Below are positions 11,948 through 23,447 of a stretch of 64,000 nt of DNA, one piece after another; the first letter of the stretch is position 1; each line of letters starts with the position of its first letter. The translations under genes were made by a program, and so were the position numbers. The DNA lies in NCBI GenBank assembly GCA_002749535.1, contig MZZL01000134.1, positions 124,001 to 188,000 of the forward strand. The letters are read 5' to 3'. The notes under the pieces were generated by a model, which searched no databases, was not told where the DNA came from, and was given only the letters and a program-made list of their open reading frames with translations. Source of the stretch: Apophysomyces variabilis (Eukaryota; Mucoromycota; Mucoromycetes; Mucorales; Mucoraceae).

Positions 11948-13128
11948 CGAGCGGAGCAGCTGGGGTCTGCCTTATTTTTCTTTTCAGGACTATCAAAGCG
12001 GACAATCGGCCCCCTCTTTTTAAACTTTTGTCCAGTAGGGGTCGATCAGCCACTGCTGAGAATGAAACATTTCATAGGAAATAAAAGTAGGTTTCACTTT
12101 TCCATGCAAAACAGCAAAAGGGTTACATTAAACACAAACACATATTTCATTTGTCATTTCTGACATCCGGTCAAACTTTTCTCCTTATGCACTACAAACG
12201 GGGGTATTTCCTTCTGTTTTTCTGTTTCACCGATCTGATTAAGAAAAAACAAAAAGCTGGAAAAAAGAAGTGATAGATTTGGATCCTTCTAATAGAGTGA
12301 AATCTCAGGTATGCTTAGTTTCCGTGATAGATAAGTAGAAAGAGAGATCACTGTAATTGTTTCGTTGAAATGTCGTAAATCTGATTCATATGATATACGG
12401 TGTATATACGGACGATCACTCTGGAAAAGGGATCTGTTGAGAAGCAGGGAAATTTGATTCCCACGAACCTACATTAGTTGATCCCGTCCCCCTTATCTCA
12501 TAGAGCAAAACGCAGGTAATACATTAATTTGGCAACAATCATGCAATTGCCCTTTACACGTTGCCTGCCTGCAATCGCATGCGCAATTGCATAATCAAAA
12601 AAAATCATTTACGCCTATAACCATAGTAAAATTTAATGGTCCCATGTTAGAGTACTGCCACGTGATAGGAGAAATCGGTCTTTCATCTTTCTTCATCAAG
12701 TTAGTAATTCATGCAATCATAATCGTTGGAAAGGGAAAGAGTTACATGCCCTATGGTTCTCTAGTAAATGTAGAAAACGATGATGACAATACTATCTCTC
12801 GGACAGTGATGTTAGGTGCTCAAGAGAGCTTTCAATCTTGGTGGTGTGACACAATGCAGTTGGAGAGGTCAAAGGATAAATGGGCATATATGAATCAGAC
12901 AGATCGAACTTCATCGCAAACTAAAAATTTGTGCATATCGGCAAGGAGCACTGCGTTCCGTTGGTGCTTATGGTTTCTGTGAGGGAATAGGATTGATATA
13001 GAAAAGAGGCTTTTCCTGATCGGAGATACGAGAGGCTGTCAGCCAAAAAGAAGAGCGAAGCACACAAAGTCATTGGCAAAGATCGGGTTCCCACTTTGGT
13101 CATGTTGTCATTCTCGAACCATGCACGC
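11948..13128. other. Intergenic, divergent promoters
   Basis: About 1.2 kb between the UbiC-like gene and the helicase. An open frame of about 130 codons (12587-12982, +) lacks a proper ATG, domain or splice context and is not called. Otherwise AT-rich sequence without recognised elements. Confidence 0.45.
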
Positions 13129-14484
13129 ATGCTGATTCGCCGTTCTTACAGTAGCTCCAAAACATTTCAAGTAATAAAGACGAAACTAAAAGAGAACTAA
13201 CGTATTTGTTGTGGAGTACTTACACGCATGCATACCCTTTAGCATTTAGGCATTCCAACCAAAACAGCTGAACGCTTACGATCCGAATTTGGCATTGAGC
13301 GACCAACCCAAGCACAAACCCAGTTTATACCCGCAGTGCGATCGGGCCGTGATCTCTTACTACGCGACCGTACTGGTACAGGCAAGACATTCGGTCTTGC
13401 TTTGGCCCTTACCTCATTAAGACGACGATCGCTTTATCTGGCGCCCAATGAGGAACTGGTCACCCAAGTGCGTCACTGGATCGATCGTCTTGGAGGAATA
13501 GGATCATTGACATCCAAAGAACTGCTAGTCAGTACTCCTGCCGACGCTATGAAGATCGACCGTGCCATTCTCCGGGATGTGCATCGGATCGTCCTCGATG
13601 AGGCCGATCAGGCGCTACGATTACCTAAGCGGTACGCTACCGCACGTCAGCAACGTCTACGTCAGGAACACCCTAAGCCGGCGCAAATACTGATAGACCA
13701 GCTTATCATGGAAAAGAAAAAGAAACCACAGATCATTGTAGCCTCCGCAACGCTCAATCGACCTTTGCGGTACTGGTTACAACAGCAAGGATGGACCGAC
13801 GACCCATTGTTCATCGACCTGGCCAAACAACAGCAACAACCAGTAGAGACGGGGGACACGGATGAATGGGAAAAGAGAAACCAGGTACATCATTACTGTC
13901 TGGTGGTGTCGGACGATGAAATCAGGAATATCATGTCGTCTCCATCTTCATTATCCGAAGAAGAAGAAGAACGACCACTGGCAGAAGATGAAAGAAACAA
14001 TGGAAAACGAGGTTCCGCGTCTGTCGAATTTGACGATCTGGACGATCGTATGTTGGACAGTGTGGCTACCTTGACCCAAATCGAATCAGCATCACAGAGC
14101 ATTCTTTTTGTCCATCCATCCGTTAGTACAGCCTATGTACAAACTTATCTAGCCAAGCATGATATCCAATCCCGTGATTTACGTGAGTATGTGGTGGGGC
14201 AGCAACCATCTTCCACAGAACGCCCGACGCTTTGGCTGGCGACAGAATTCAGTGCCCGAGGCATGGACTTACCGGATGTTTCGCACGTCTATATACTCGG
14301 CCGGCCGACATCGGTTCCAAGTTATTTGCATATGGCTGGTAGAACAGGTCGCTTAGGCTATCGCAGTCCTCATCAAAGCAAAGTTATCAGTTTGGTTCGA
14401 GACCAAGGATGGACAACGAAGAAGATGTTGACCATGTATCAGTTTATGAATATTTCGGTAGAACATTACGAACATGTACAATAA
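13129..14484 (+). CDS. Mitochondrial DEAD-box RNA helicase, Mrh4-like
   Basis: Two exons, 13129-13170 and 13243-14484, give 427 residues. Exon 1 encodes MLIRRSYSSSKTFQ, rich in Arg and Ser without acids, which fits a mitochondrial presequence. The helicase core follows: Q-motif region (RPTQAQTQFIPA), Walker A DRTGTGKT, motif II LDEADQA, motif III SATL, a Ser/Glu-rich insert at about residue 235-270, motif V ATEFSARGMDLP, and motif VI HMAGRTGRLG. The D-R-T-G-T-G-K-T form of Walker A and the short core resemble Mrh4, a helicase used in mitochondrial large-subunit ribosome assembly. All catalytic motifs are intact. It converges with focadhesin; the stops are under 60 bp apart. The mitochondrial role is inferred. 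Confidence 0.82.
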
Positions 14485-14541
14485 TATAGAAGTAATAACA
14501 AACCATGAATATAAACCATCCTATTTCTTCTCCTCTTTGCT

Positions 14542-17500
14542 TTATTCACACGATATCCATTTTGCCATTTGATGCTCGTCCTTGATCGCTTGCTCGGGAC
14601 AGTCTCGCAAGACACGAAGGAAAAACTGTTTCTGTTCGTGCTCCGTCGCCAACTCTAATAATTTGAAGATACGTTTGACGATCTAGAACATATAATACTC
14701 GATCATTAGAGGCGACGATTTAAGAAAATAAAGCCATCATGTTCTTGTTCCTTTCTTTTTCTTCCTTTACCTGTTGCTGTGGCTGCGGATAGTCATTAGC
14801 CAAATTGATAACATGCGCAAGTAAATAGTCAGTGTCCGCTAAATCCACAGCGATCTTCTTCTTCAGTTTGGGTGAATGTGCGTCTTCAGAATTTATCCAA
14901 TCACTCCACCATAATACAGTCAACACTCGACGTAGAGCCAAGGTAATACCATTCTGCAACATGGCCTCTCCTTGTTCAAGTGCAAGACTACCAATGACAA
15001 TCAACACGTCCAAAAGACGCACAACCCATCCAAAACGATCGTGGACCGTTCGTGCATGGTACTTGATAGCCTCAGCCAATACGTCCCATGTCATTGTGTT
15101 CTTCACGCCAGCTCGTAGAAGCTGTGTCGTGACCTCGGTAAGATACTTAGGGACCACTTCTGTTCTTCCCAAACGACACACTTCCGTGACAGCCACAACC
15201 TGTCCGTAGGCTGTTTCAGGTTTTAACCATGTTTGCATATCCTCGTTCAGTTGACCCATCTCGTTAATGCCGCATTCGACAGCCTTTCGAACCACAATAG
15301 CATAATTTTCCCGGTATTGAAGATCGGCGCGTCTCAAAAGAGGCAAGGTAACGTTGTACATCGTCATTGATTGTAACGAAGAAATCAGTGAAACCTTGGT
15401 TTCATCCACCGCACCTGATCGTCGTAAATGATTACTCAACGTAGTAAGGAAGACGAGCTGATGTAGAGAAAACGGTTATGATGGAGAAAAGCCAAAGAAA
15501 CAATGCCTGTCATTTACCTGTATCTCCAGTGACCATCCCTTGAATGACTTTGCAAACGCCTCAAAAAGCTCAAGGCACCGCATTTCCGAAACACTCATTT
15601 TCTTGGTCACTGCATCCATACCGCGCCGTTTTGACTTGACTTTGGCGTCATACGCAGGAAGTCCACTAAGTTCCAGCATCTTGCCTAATCCTGCCTCTCC
15701 AAGCAAGAGTTTCTGGAGGTCTTCCCTTACACCTCGCGCAGCTTGACCCACCTGAAGCAAGACAAATTCCAGCAATGAAGCAGAGGCACCTGCATGGGCA
15801 CTGGCAAATAGAATGCATTCACTTTGTATGGCTGGTGAGATCTTGGCAAGATTCACCAAGACAGTAAACCAGTTTACGGGTGGCAACGGTCCGGGCGTCT
15901 CACGAAGACTGGTTAAGAACAGGTTGGCTATAGAAGGAACATAGGGTTGATCGGGTCCCTCGGTCAGGGCTACACAACCCTCAAACACAGCACGGAGATA
16001 ACTTGCGTTGTGGTTAAGTCTGGCATAGGTCTTTGGTTCCGATGACATGGCTGCTACCATGACAGCAGACGGACCACTAGCACCCAGTTGGACCTGTTCA
16101 AGTCGAAGGGCCTCTTGCATTGCCATGGCAGCCTGCACCACCTTGCCTGAAACCACGGCAGCAATGCGGCCGCTTTTCAAATTGCCTACGGGCTCGGTCA
16201 GACCAGATGCAGAAGCCAAAGCGTCCAGGATAGGATTGCGTGTTTCGGCACTGTATTTGCGTGCTTCGATCGTTATCCACTCAGAGTTAGGAGGAGTGTT
16301 CAGATAATCGACACCCAACAGAGTGCTTAGAGAGAACAGTGCTGCTAAGCGACGATTACTGGACTCTGTCTCGTGCTGAATGATTTGAAGATCAGCAAGA
16401 AGCAGATCGCTATAGCTATCAGAGGATTCATGAAGTGAGTCTTCTGTGATCAAGCGTGCACGGGCCACTTTAGCTAAAGGCACGCTAAAATGATAAAAGT
16501 GTTGTGTCAGCGCGTTCTAAAGAAAAAAAAAGAAGATGAAATATGTATATCAGCAACACAAAGACAACTTTGGCTTGTTTTACTTACGTCGGTTGCTGCT
16601 GTAGTGGATGCGCTCTCTAGCAGATTCACCACCTCTTCGTCGATTTGACCTTCACTTGCCAGGGAAGCAAAGGAACATATCCATGTCACACCAAGTACAA
16701 TGCCCTTGTTGACTTTTTTACCCTCCGTAAAAAGTTTCAGCATCTCGCGAGCAAACCAAAAGACTTCCTTCATATCCGTTCTATCTATCAATGAAGCCCA
16801 ACCCATCAGCATGCCTAGCAAGGTGGCCTCCGACGTTGTCTGGTTAGCGGCGTTGCAATGCTCCAAGAGACTGTTGAGTCCCTGTTGGGCCAAACTGTCA
16901 ATACGCTCTGATTTAGTGGGCCATGTGGCAAGTGAGGCTGTATAACGGCCTGCGGCATAACCATTGGCAAAATGGACCAGATCGACTGCCACATCAATAT
17001 TTCGCGAGGAAACCAGACTTTTTCCAACATTTTCAAGTAATACTTCAAGCACCTTGGTAGCATTTTTTTCGTTGACAATAACGCATTGAGCCACGTGGCC
17101 AAGAACGAAGCGTGCCGCAAATTGAACTTCATCACTCATTAACGCTGTTGAGACGCTGTCAGCCATGATATACCGGTCGATCAAGGTGTCGATAAATTGG
17201 GTACCACAGGATGTAGCAAATGCAGGAATGATTTGATATGCTGCCGTGATGAGACCACCAATGGCTAGTAACAAATTGCTTGTTGTTCCTGGTACCGTAC
17301 TTTTTTCCAATCTGGCTAATAGATCATTCAAGAGCAAAGACGCTTTGGCTTCAATATCCCCCTCATTGCCCACAAACATGGACTGAAAGAAAGTCATCCA
17401 AGCGCCTAGCGAAGTGACACGAATCAACAGATGGTCTATCAGCCCGATGTCGGCAATCGATGTGGTCATGCAGCGGTAAAGCTTCGTCTTGGCAATGGCT

Positions 17501-20134
17501 TCCATCGTGTTGGCACCTGTTGCCCGATCAATGTAACCATGAGCGGCGGTTAAGATGGCCAGAGCATAACCAGTACGTAAACCAGGCATGGTCCGTGCAT
17601 TTTCCCAATGGGAAATAAACTGTCCTCCAAGAGAATGCTCCTTGTCACCCACTGAAACCTTACGGGCTGTCGTCGTCTCCTCTTCCTGTTTCTTTTTGGA
17701 CATTTCCTCCTGAAACAGTCCGCGCCGCATGTGGTCCAGTTCATGGGACATCAGGTTCACCAAGACCACGCTATATGCTTGATTCGGCTCTTCTGAGGAA
17801 GTAATTTGACCGATGAAATCTTTTGCCTTTTCAGGAAGCAGCACCATGATATCGGCAGCCGAGAAATGCGACAACGCTTTCAGAGCAGCTGACTGGACCT
17901 TGCTATTGCTCGACTCCATCAAAGGACCAAGGTAATCCTTCAGCACTGTCTCCTTGAATTCCACATAGGGATCAGACACTGTTCATTGATACATATTAGA
18001 ACTTCATGAAAAGGTTTTGCAACTCTCTTCGCTCGAACGTTACCTTCATCTTTATCGCCTACGATAGCAAAGAAGTCACATAGCCGTTGCAGCAACACGG
18101 GAGATATATTGCTATCCATCATCATGGCATGTTGGGCGATATATTGAACCGCCACTACCCATATGGATCGAGGTTCCGCCATGCCAGCGGTGACACAAGC
18201 GCACACTGCCTGAACAATAATCGCGAGGGATGCGATGCTCAAGTCCTGACAGGTCTGCAGAATCGAGAGCAACATTGGCAATACGTCCTGAGCACATTCT
18301 CGTGGTCTTTGCCGACACAAATCACGCATAGTCGTTAACATGGTAAGTTCTACCTGAAGAGGTAGAGGATCTACCGAATACCGAGCTGTCGCCGATTTAC
18401 GACGCAGGACCCAATCGGCCAATACCTTTTTCAGTTCAGGCCACACACGAGGATGACGGTCATGTATTTTCATAAGGACCTTGACACCCAAGTTTGACAT
18501 AGCTGTATCGCCCGAAATCATGGAAAGAACGATCTGGAGAACCTTAGAAGTCGTAGTAGGATCATTGCGATCTATCAGTGGAGGAAATACATGATGAAGG
18601 ATGTACAGTAAAGTGTCAGAAGTGGTCACAGAATGGCGCATTAAATGGAGAAGCAATAGCAGGGTTGGAAACTTGTACGATGTGCCTTCTAAGAACGAGA
18701 CAAGCTCAGTGACCTGTGAGAGAGATGCATGTCGGACTGAGGTATCGGAGCTGAACATAGAAGGAATGCAAAAGAGCAACCTATGGATATAAGTCACGCT
18801 GGAAGCAGTTGAGCGCTGTTCCAAGCAAATGTCTCCATATCCTTTTCCTTCCAAAAATCGCAAAAGGAAAATGACTGAGTGAGCAAGGACGCCTGTGATT
18901 TGATATCGATTTACATCTCCCACTATCTTTTATAGATTTAGTTCAGAAAGAGGAACTATGCAAAACCGTCGGATTGCAGCTCTTTTTGCCAAGATTTTAC
19001 CTTTTCAACAATATTAAAGCTGTCCTGGGGTGGATTGGCTTCTTCTTTGGTAATGATAGTTAGCATGTCCAACACTTGTGATTTTATGCTTGATTCCTTG
19101 TTGGTCACCTCGGACAGGGTCTGGAAAAGCGGGAGATAGGCGATTAGGAGCAAGCTGCTTCTAAAACCTTGATTTAATTGATTCTGCATCATTGCCAGCA
19201 CGATTTCCGGATCATCCATCGTTTGCGCTTTTAACAGGACGTAAGACAGAAACGTCCATAACAGGTGTGGATCCACGTTAGCCATCGGTTTGCCGGTGCA
19301 GAGATCGAGAGAATCCAACAATTGCGGAATACGTTCCAAGTATGGCAGCATAGGTCGATCATAGGTAGCTGCATCGCAAGCCCGCGCGAGTAGATGGTAG
19401 ATCAAACCTGTAGTGACTTCTTTCATTGCTTCTTCGGAACATGCTTCATGTAGCGTTGGGCTGGAGATAACGTAAGTGATGACGACGTCAAGCAGGGCAA
19501 GATAAGATTCAAATGCACGCTGGGTAGGGTATCGATCGACAAGACCACATAGATAATCGAAAAGGTTGGCTGTAAGACTGTTTTTGGTCATCATCGTTGC
19601 GATACGAGTGAGAAAGGGTGCTTCATTGACTGAGAAATCGAGAAGAAAGATGGCGTCATAGAAGGGTACCATGGTTTGGAACAAACATACATCGTCTACG
19701 TCTTCCAATGTCATGATAAAGTCGAGTTCATAGAGTAAGTCATGGTACAATTGAGGTCGTTGTCGGAGGATGACGACAAAGGGATGAAGCGTGCCTGGCA
19801 AGGAATTGCTATGGACCAACTGAACAGCGGCGTGAAGTTTCGGGTTCTCAACGTGGTATAGCAAAATGCGCGTGATAGAGCGCAAGAAGATAGTTGTTTT
19901 CAGTCGACATTGCGACGTCAGGACGAGATTCTGAAACTGTTGCAGTGTATACTGGAATCCCAGTATCTCGTTTTTGACGGCTTCAACGGTTTTCTGGCAG
20001 GCCTTGGAAACAGCAATGGAAGACAGGCCTGGACGTGCCAGAACAGACCATAGCTGGTCTTTTCGCTCCGGAGTGAGAGCACATGTCTGGTGGATCTGCA
20101 CGAATCTATGCTGAACCGTGGTATCGTCTTGCAT
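14542..20134 (-). CDS. Focadhesin homologue (DUF3730, RST1-like)
   Basis: Large alpha-solenoid protein of 1754 residues from six exons: 20134-18967, 18922-18044, 17978-16588, 16516-15518, 15457-14771 and 14682-14542. Length is close to human FOCAD (about 1800). No catalytic motif is present, only ARM/HEAT-type helices throughout. Blocks that match focadhesin as I remember it are HPFVVILRQRPQLYHDLLYE near the N-terminus, GVKVLMKIHDRHPRVWPEL, MRDLCRQRPRE, EPRSIW, and the pair SNSKVQSAALKALSHFSA and LLPEKAKDFI. In plants (RST1) and animals this family supports the cytoplasmic exosome-SKI RNA decay machinery, so a similar role is plausible. The first intron (18966-18923) has an unusual GTTTTG donor but keeps frame. 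Family assignment is from pattern memory, not a search. Confidence 0.8.
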
Positions 20135-20658
20135 TGGCCAAATGAAAAACGCAGTCGCGGGTAAAGCTTGGAAAGGTTTCGGGCCAACAATGTGCGAGCG
20201 GATATGGATAAATACTTATCCAGAGTATAGATGGGCCGTCTTTTTTGTCTTTCAGAACATGAGTAAATTTTCCCCTCCGCTGTACTATGATTATGGCTTT
20301 GGTTGTAGCAAACTGAGAAGCTAATTGTTAGACCTATTTGCTGTACGCACGGAAAAGACAAAGGCTCAAGGCAAATGGGTGATATGGAAGAGATATCTGA
20401 TATCTAGAACAACGGGACCAAAAATGGAACAGCAAAACTGGTTACTGAACGTGGCTCTTTCTCCGAAAGCTCGGATACGATGATCTTTGAAACTGAAACA
20501 ACCCGTTCCCCAGATTAAACCATACAAAAAATTGAGAGATAAGGAATTGATACTTTTTTATTGCAAAAACTATGAACAAAAGATAAAATAATAAAATGGT
20601 AATGAGGGAACAAAAGAAAAACAATGAATTTCAAACAGTAAAAAAAGAAAAAAAAATT
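20135..20658. other. Intergenic: focadhesin upstream and bZIP 3' end
   Basis: About 520 bp holding the focadhesin promoter and the 3' untranslated region of the bZIP gene. An A-rich tract lies next to the bZIP stop. No further element is recognised. Confidence 0.4.
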
Positions 20659-21495
20659 CTAGTTGCGAGAAGCCAGTGCTTTGTGCGCCTCAGCCAACTG
20701 AGTCTCCAAGACTTGGATACGATTTTCGTACGACGATTCTTTAGCTTTCAGGTTCGACTTTTCCGAATCCAACACAGCCACACGCAGAAGGAGATTGGCA
20801 TTGATCTTTTCAAGCTCTGCAACGCGCTTTTCAAGACTTTCCATCTTCATCACCTTCTTTAATCGCGACCGGCGCGCAGCATCCGTGTTCTTTTGTCTTT
20901 TGATAGCGGCTTCATCCATTGGTGTCTTTTCGTCCGAAGAGGAGTTGGATCGCTTCTGACCAGCCTTGGGCGAGGCGGAGAAAGCGGGAGTGCTTGCGCT
21001 TGTGATGGGAGACATAGCCGCAACCGAAGCCGATGGTGCAGGCGAAGTAGCAGGTTTGGCGGCCGGAATTGAAACGGGCGATTTGGGGACGGCGGTATTA
21101 GTGGCGAAAGCAGCCAGGGCGGCGGGAAGCACTTGGCCCATCTCAGCAAACAGCTGAGCCGGCGTGGGAAGGACCAAGGGATCCATCGAAGGGGCTGGGA
21201 GAGGTGACTTGAGAATCTCCGACATATCCAAATCGATCGGTCGGCCGGCACCAGGTGCTACTTCTGAACAAGCTGGGATATCATCCTTCGTGGGGAAAGG
21301 TGGCGAGGCCAAAAAGACATCCAAGGGTGTAGTTATCTCAGGACTGGAGTGGACACTATCAGTGGAGCTGAAATCGGTGTTGAGCCATTCGTCAAACACG
21401 GGGTCTGGCTGTGGTGCCAGGGACTGGAAAAGTTGCTGGAAATCGACGTCGTTCATCATTTCTTTCTTGGATTCAATAGTTGGATTGGTAGACAT
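20659..21495 (-). CDS. Gcn4/CPC1-like bZIP transcription factor
   Basis: An intronless 278-residue protein. Residues about 20-60 are acidic and aromatic (FQQLFQSLAPQPDPVFDEWL), like the activation region of Gcn4, and are followed by a Pro/Ala/Ser-rich middle. The basic region KRQKNTDAARRSRLKK keeps the Gcn4 signature NTxAARRSR, and a leucine zipper of five or so heptads (MESLEKRVAELEKINANLL) follows at about residue 220-275. Gcn4/CPC1 activates amino-acid biosynthesis genes through TGACTCA sites. Three short upstream ORFs lie in the leader and a perfect ATGACTCAT lies upstream of the TATA box, which together fit uORF-gated translation and autoregulation. Family call is firm; the strict orthologue is inferred. 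Confidence 0.88.
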   Translation of the reverse strand: MSTNPTIESKKEMMNDVDFQQLFQSLAPQPDPVFDEWLNTDFSSTDSVHSSPEITTPLDVFLASPPFPTKDDIPACSEVAPGAGRPIDLDMSEILKSPLPAPSMDPLVLPTPAQLFAEMGQVLPAALAAFATNTAVPKSPVSIPAAKPATSPAPSASVAAMSPITSASTPAFSASPKAGQKRSNSSSDEKTPMDEAAIKRQKNTDAARRSRLKKVMKMESLEKRVAELEKINANLLLRVAVLDSEKSNLKAKESSYENRIQVLETQLAEAHKALASRN

Positions 21496-21503
21496 TGCTT
21501 GAT

Positions 21504-21566
21504 TCAGTTCAACAGGGTGGATCTGGTTTTCGAGACTTGCACGTTTTTTTCGTGAGTTTCAGACAT
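21504..21566 (-). promoter_or_regulatory. uORF3 in bZIP leader
   Basis: A 20-codon upstream ORF (starts MSETHEKN) ending in TGA only 8 bases before the main ATG. A stop this close would allow limited reinitiation at the main start. It overlaps uORF2 in another frame. Confidence 0.55.
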
Positions 21567-21589
21567 TTTGAAAGTTTGTCGTAAGCCAT
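21509..21589 (-). promoter_or_regulatory. uORF2 in bZIP leader
   Basis: A 26-codon upstream ORF (starts MAYDKLSK, Lys-rich, ends PDPPC) that terminates 13 bases before the main ATG. It overlaps uORF3 out of frame. Confidence 0.55.
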
Positions 21590-21678
21590 GATGGGCTGGA
21601 CGTTATTGTTGCGTTATAAAAAAAATTGGGAAAATAATGTTCTGTTGTTGAAAATCGTACAGATGTACGAGGGAGCAC

Positions 21679-21696
21679 TTAAGCGGAGAAAGCCAT
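21679..21696 (-). promoter_or_regulatory. uORF1 in bZIP leader
   Basis: A five-codon upstream ORF (MAFSA, stop TAA) about 90 bases before uORF2. A tiny first uORF followed by longer inhibitory ones is the layout used in fungal GCN4/cpc-1 translational control. It lies downstream of the candidate TATA box. Confidence 0.55.
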
Positions 21697-21818
21697 GTTG
21701 GAAGACAAGTGACTTTTTCAAAAACAAAGAGAGGGCCAAAGAGATAAATAACAATAATTAAATTATCAATAATTAGATAAGGGCGCGGGTTAAACAACAG
21801 CGATGCAGTTTAAAGAAG

Positions 21819-21826
21819 TATATAAA
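21819..21826 (-). promoter_or_regulatory. TATA box of bZIP gene
   Basis: TTTATATA on the minus strand, about 325 bp upstream of the bZIP ATG. A start near 21790 would give a leader of roughly 290 nt that includes all three uORFs. Confidence 0.45.
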
Positions 21827-21985
21827 GATGGTTAAAGAAGGGAAAGCCCAACACTTAAAAAGAGATAATAGAGGAAAAGGGAAAAGTAAAGAACAAGAGA
21901 AGTCGTATCCCCCATTCCATTTTGTTTGGCTTTTATAGATGCTGCGCAATGCTCATTTATGATTGGTGAAAGATAAGCTTGCTCA

Positions 21986-21994
21986 ATGACTCAT
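21986..21994. promoter_or_regulatory. Perfect Gcn4/AP-1 site ATGACTCAT
   Basis: The 9-bp palindrome ATGACTCAT is the optimal Gcn4 binding site. It lies about 160 bp upstream of the bZIP TATA box and about 155 bp upstream of the ceramidase ATG on the other side, so it could serve either or both. Autoregulation of the bZIP gene is inferred. Confidence 0.6.
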
Positions 21995-22147
21995 CGCTCA
22001 GTTTATTTCACCGACTGCGGAAATTTTTTTTTTTTCTCTGGGCAAAAAAAGTTACCCCTTTCCTCACCCTTTAACCAATGCCGCGTGCTCCAAGTGGCTT
22101 GGATCCCTCTCGCTCTTTTCTCCTGTCTGCCGTGTCTTGTTTCAAAC

Positions 22148-23446
22148 ATGGAAAGCGAAGATTATTTTTGGGGTCCAGTGTAAGTTTGCCACTTTTCACA
22201 TACTTGCTTTTCTTGTTATGACTTTATTCCTCGACGAACTGAACAAAATACTTGTAGAACTTCGACCATTGACTGGTGTGAGGTAAAACAGCAAGAAGAA
22301 CTGACACCATTCCTTCCTTCATGGTTCCTCATGAACTTTTTTTTTTTATCTTTTCCCAACAGGAAAACTACGCCGTCTCAAATTATCTGGCGGAGTTTTT
22401 TAACACCACAACCAATATCGCCTTTCGTAAGTCCGTCTTAAATCTCAGCTAAACTATAATTCCATTGTACATGTGACCAGTCCTATTGTCTGTTTTCGGC
22501 ATCTACAACACTTTGAAGAATAACTTCAGCAAGTCATTTATCATTGCTCACCTCGGTGTGATCTTGGTCGGATTTGGCTCGTGCGTATAATATCAGTATG
22601 ATGAACGCAGTGCTTACTTTTCTTTTCTCTTTTCGTTCAGATGGTGTTTTCACATGACCTTGCAGTATGAGCTGCAGTTGATGGATGAATTACCAAGTAA
22701 GATCGGTCAGATGGAAAGAAGGAGATCCTTTTGTGTTTATGTTCTCACGAATATTTTGCAGTGATCTATGTCGCCTCTATCATGGTGTGGCATATGTAGG
22801 AGGGTTTTTTTTAATCTCAGTGAAGATTGAGCTGATCTGTAATCGTACCCCGTGTTACTTTTTTTCTTTTTGTTTGTCTCTTTTTAAGCTTCCAAGTTCA
22901 CCCGAACAGTCGCCGCGGAATTGAGCTTGCTTTGGCTTTGACAGCTTATTCTGCCTTTGTGACTTACGCCTATCTGATCATCAAGAACCCTGTGTTCCAT
23001 CAGGTGTGCTATGCTGTGCTCGTGTTTATTGTCGTCTTTCGATCGACCTATTTAGGAGTCACCTTGCCCGACTCAGCAGTGGAAAAGCACAAGTTGATCC
23101 GGTTACTGAGATTGGCCGCTCTGGGCTTCGTCCTTGCTTTTGCTGTCTGGAACGTGGACAACGTATTTTGCCCAAACCTGCGCAACTGGAGAAATCTCGT
23201 CGGATTGCCCTTAGGAGCATTAAGCCAGGTAAAAAAAGAACAGATCATCTTGTCCTTTTAGCCATTCTAAATCTCTAATACTAATATATTTAGCTGCATG
23301 GATGGTGGCATATCGGCACAAGTAAGAAGAAATGAAAAAAACAAAACATGGGTAGGCTAAGCATATCAAAAATTAACCCTTCGTAGGTCTTGGCGTCTAC
23401 TATTTCATGGTATTCACTGAATGGATCCATCAGGTCTTGAATCATA
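22148..23446 (+). CDS. Alkaline ceramidase, 5' exons and first copy of body
   Basis: Integral membrane hydrolase (YPC1/YDC1/ACER family) that cleaves ceramide to sphingoid base and fatty acid in the ER/Golgi. Exons 22148-22179, 22258-22282, 22363-22426, 22481-22580, 22641-22696, 22762-22795, 22889-23228, 23294-23321 and the start of exon 9 at 23387. Joined to the second copy of exon 9 (24427-24560) they make an intact 270-residue protein. Motifs are SWCFHMTLQ (Ser and His), LMDELPMIY (catalytic Asp region) and HGWWHIGTSLG (HxxxH, metal site). Seven hydrophobic segments are present. The reading is interrupted at 23447 by a single N, after which 1039 bp repeats. The intact gene probably has only one copy of that block. 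Confidence 0.85.
22408..23446 (+). repeat. First copy of 1039-bp direct duplication
   Basis: Matches 23448-24486 base for base at an offset of 1040; the one difference I found is T/C at 22443/23483. It covers the end of exon 3 to part of exon 9 of the ceramidase and ends at the N. Confidence 0.95.
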
Positions 23447-23447
23447 N
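23447..23447. other. Single ambiguous base N at duplication junction
   Basis: The only non-ACGT base in the window lies exactly between the two copies. This fits a scaffold join of overlapping contigs better than a biological boundary. Confidence 0.95.

Noticed and set aside
12587..12982. 131-codon open frame on the plus strand
   Set aside because: No ATG in good context, no domain, no splice partner, and the composition looks random.
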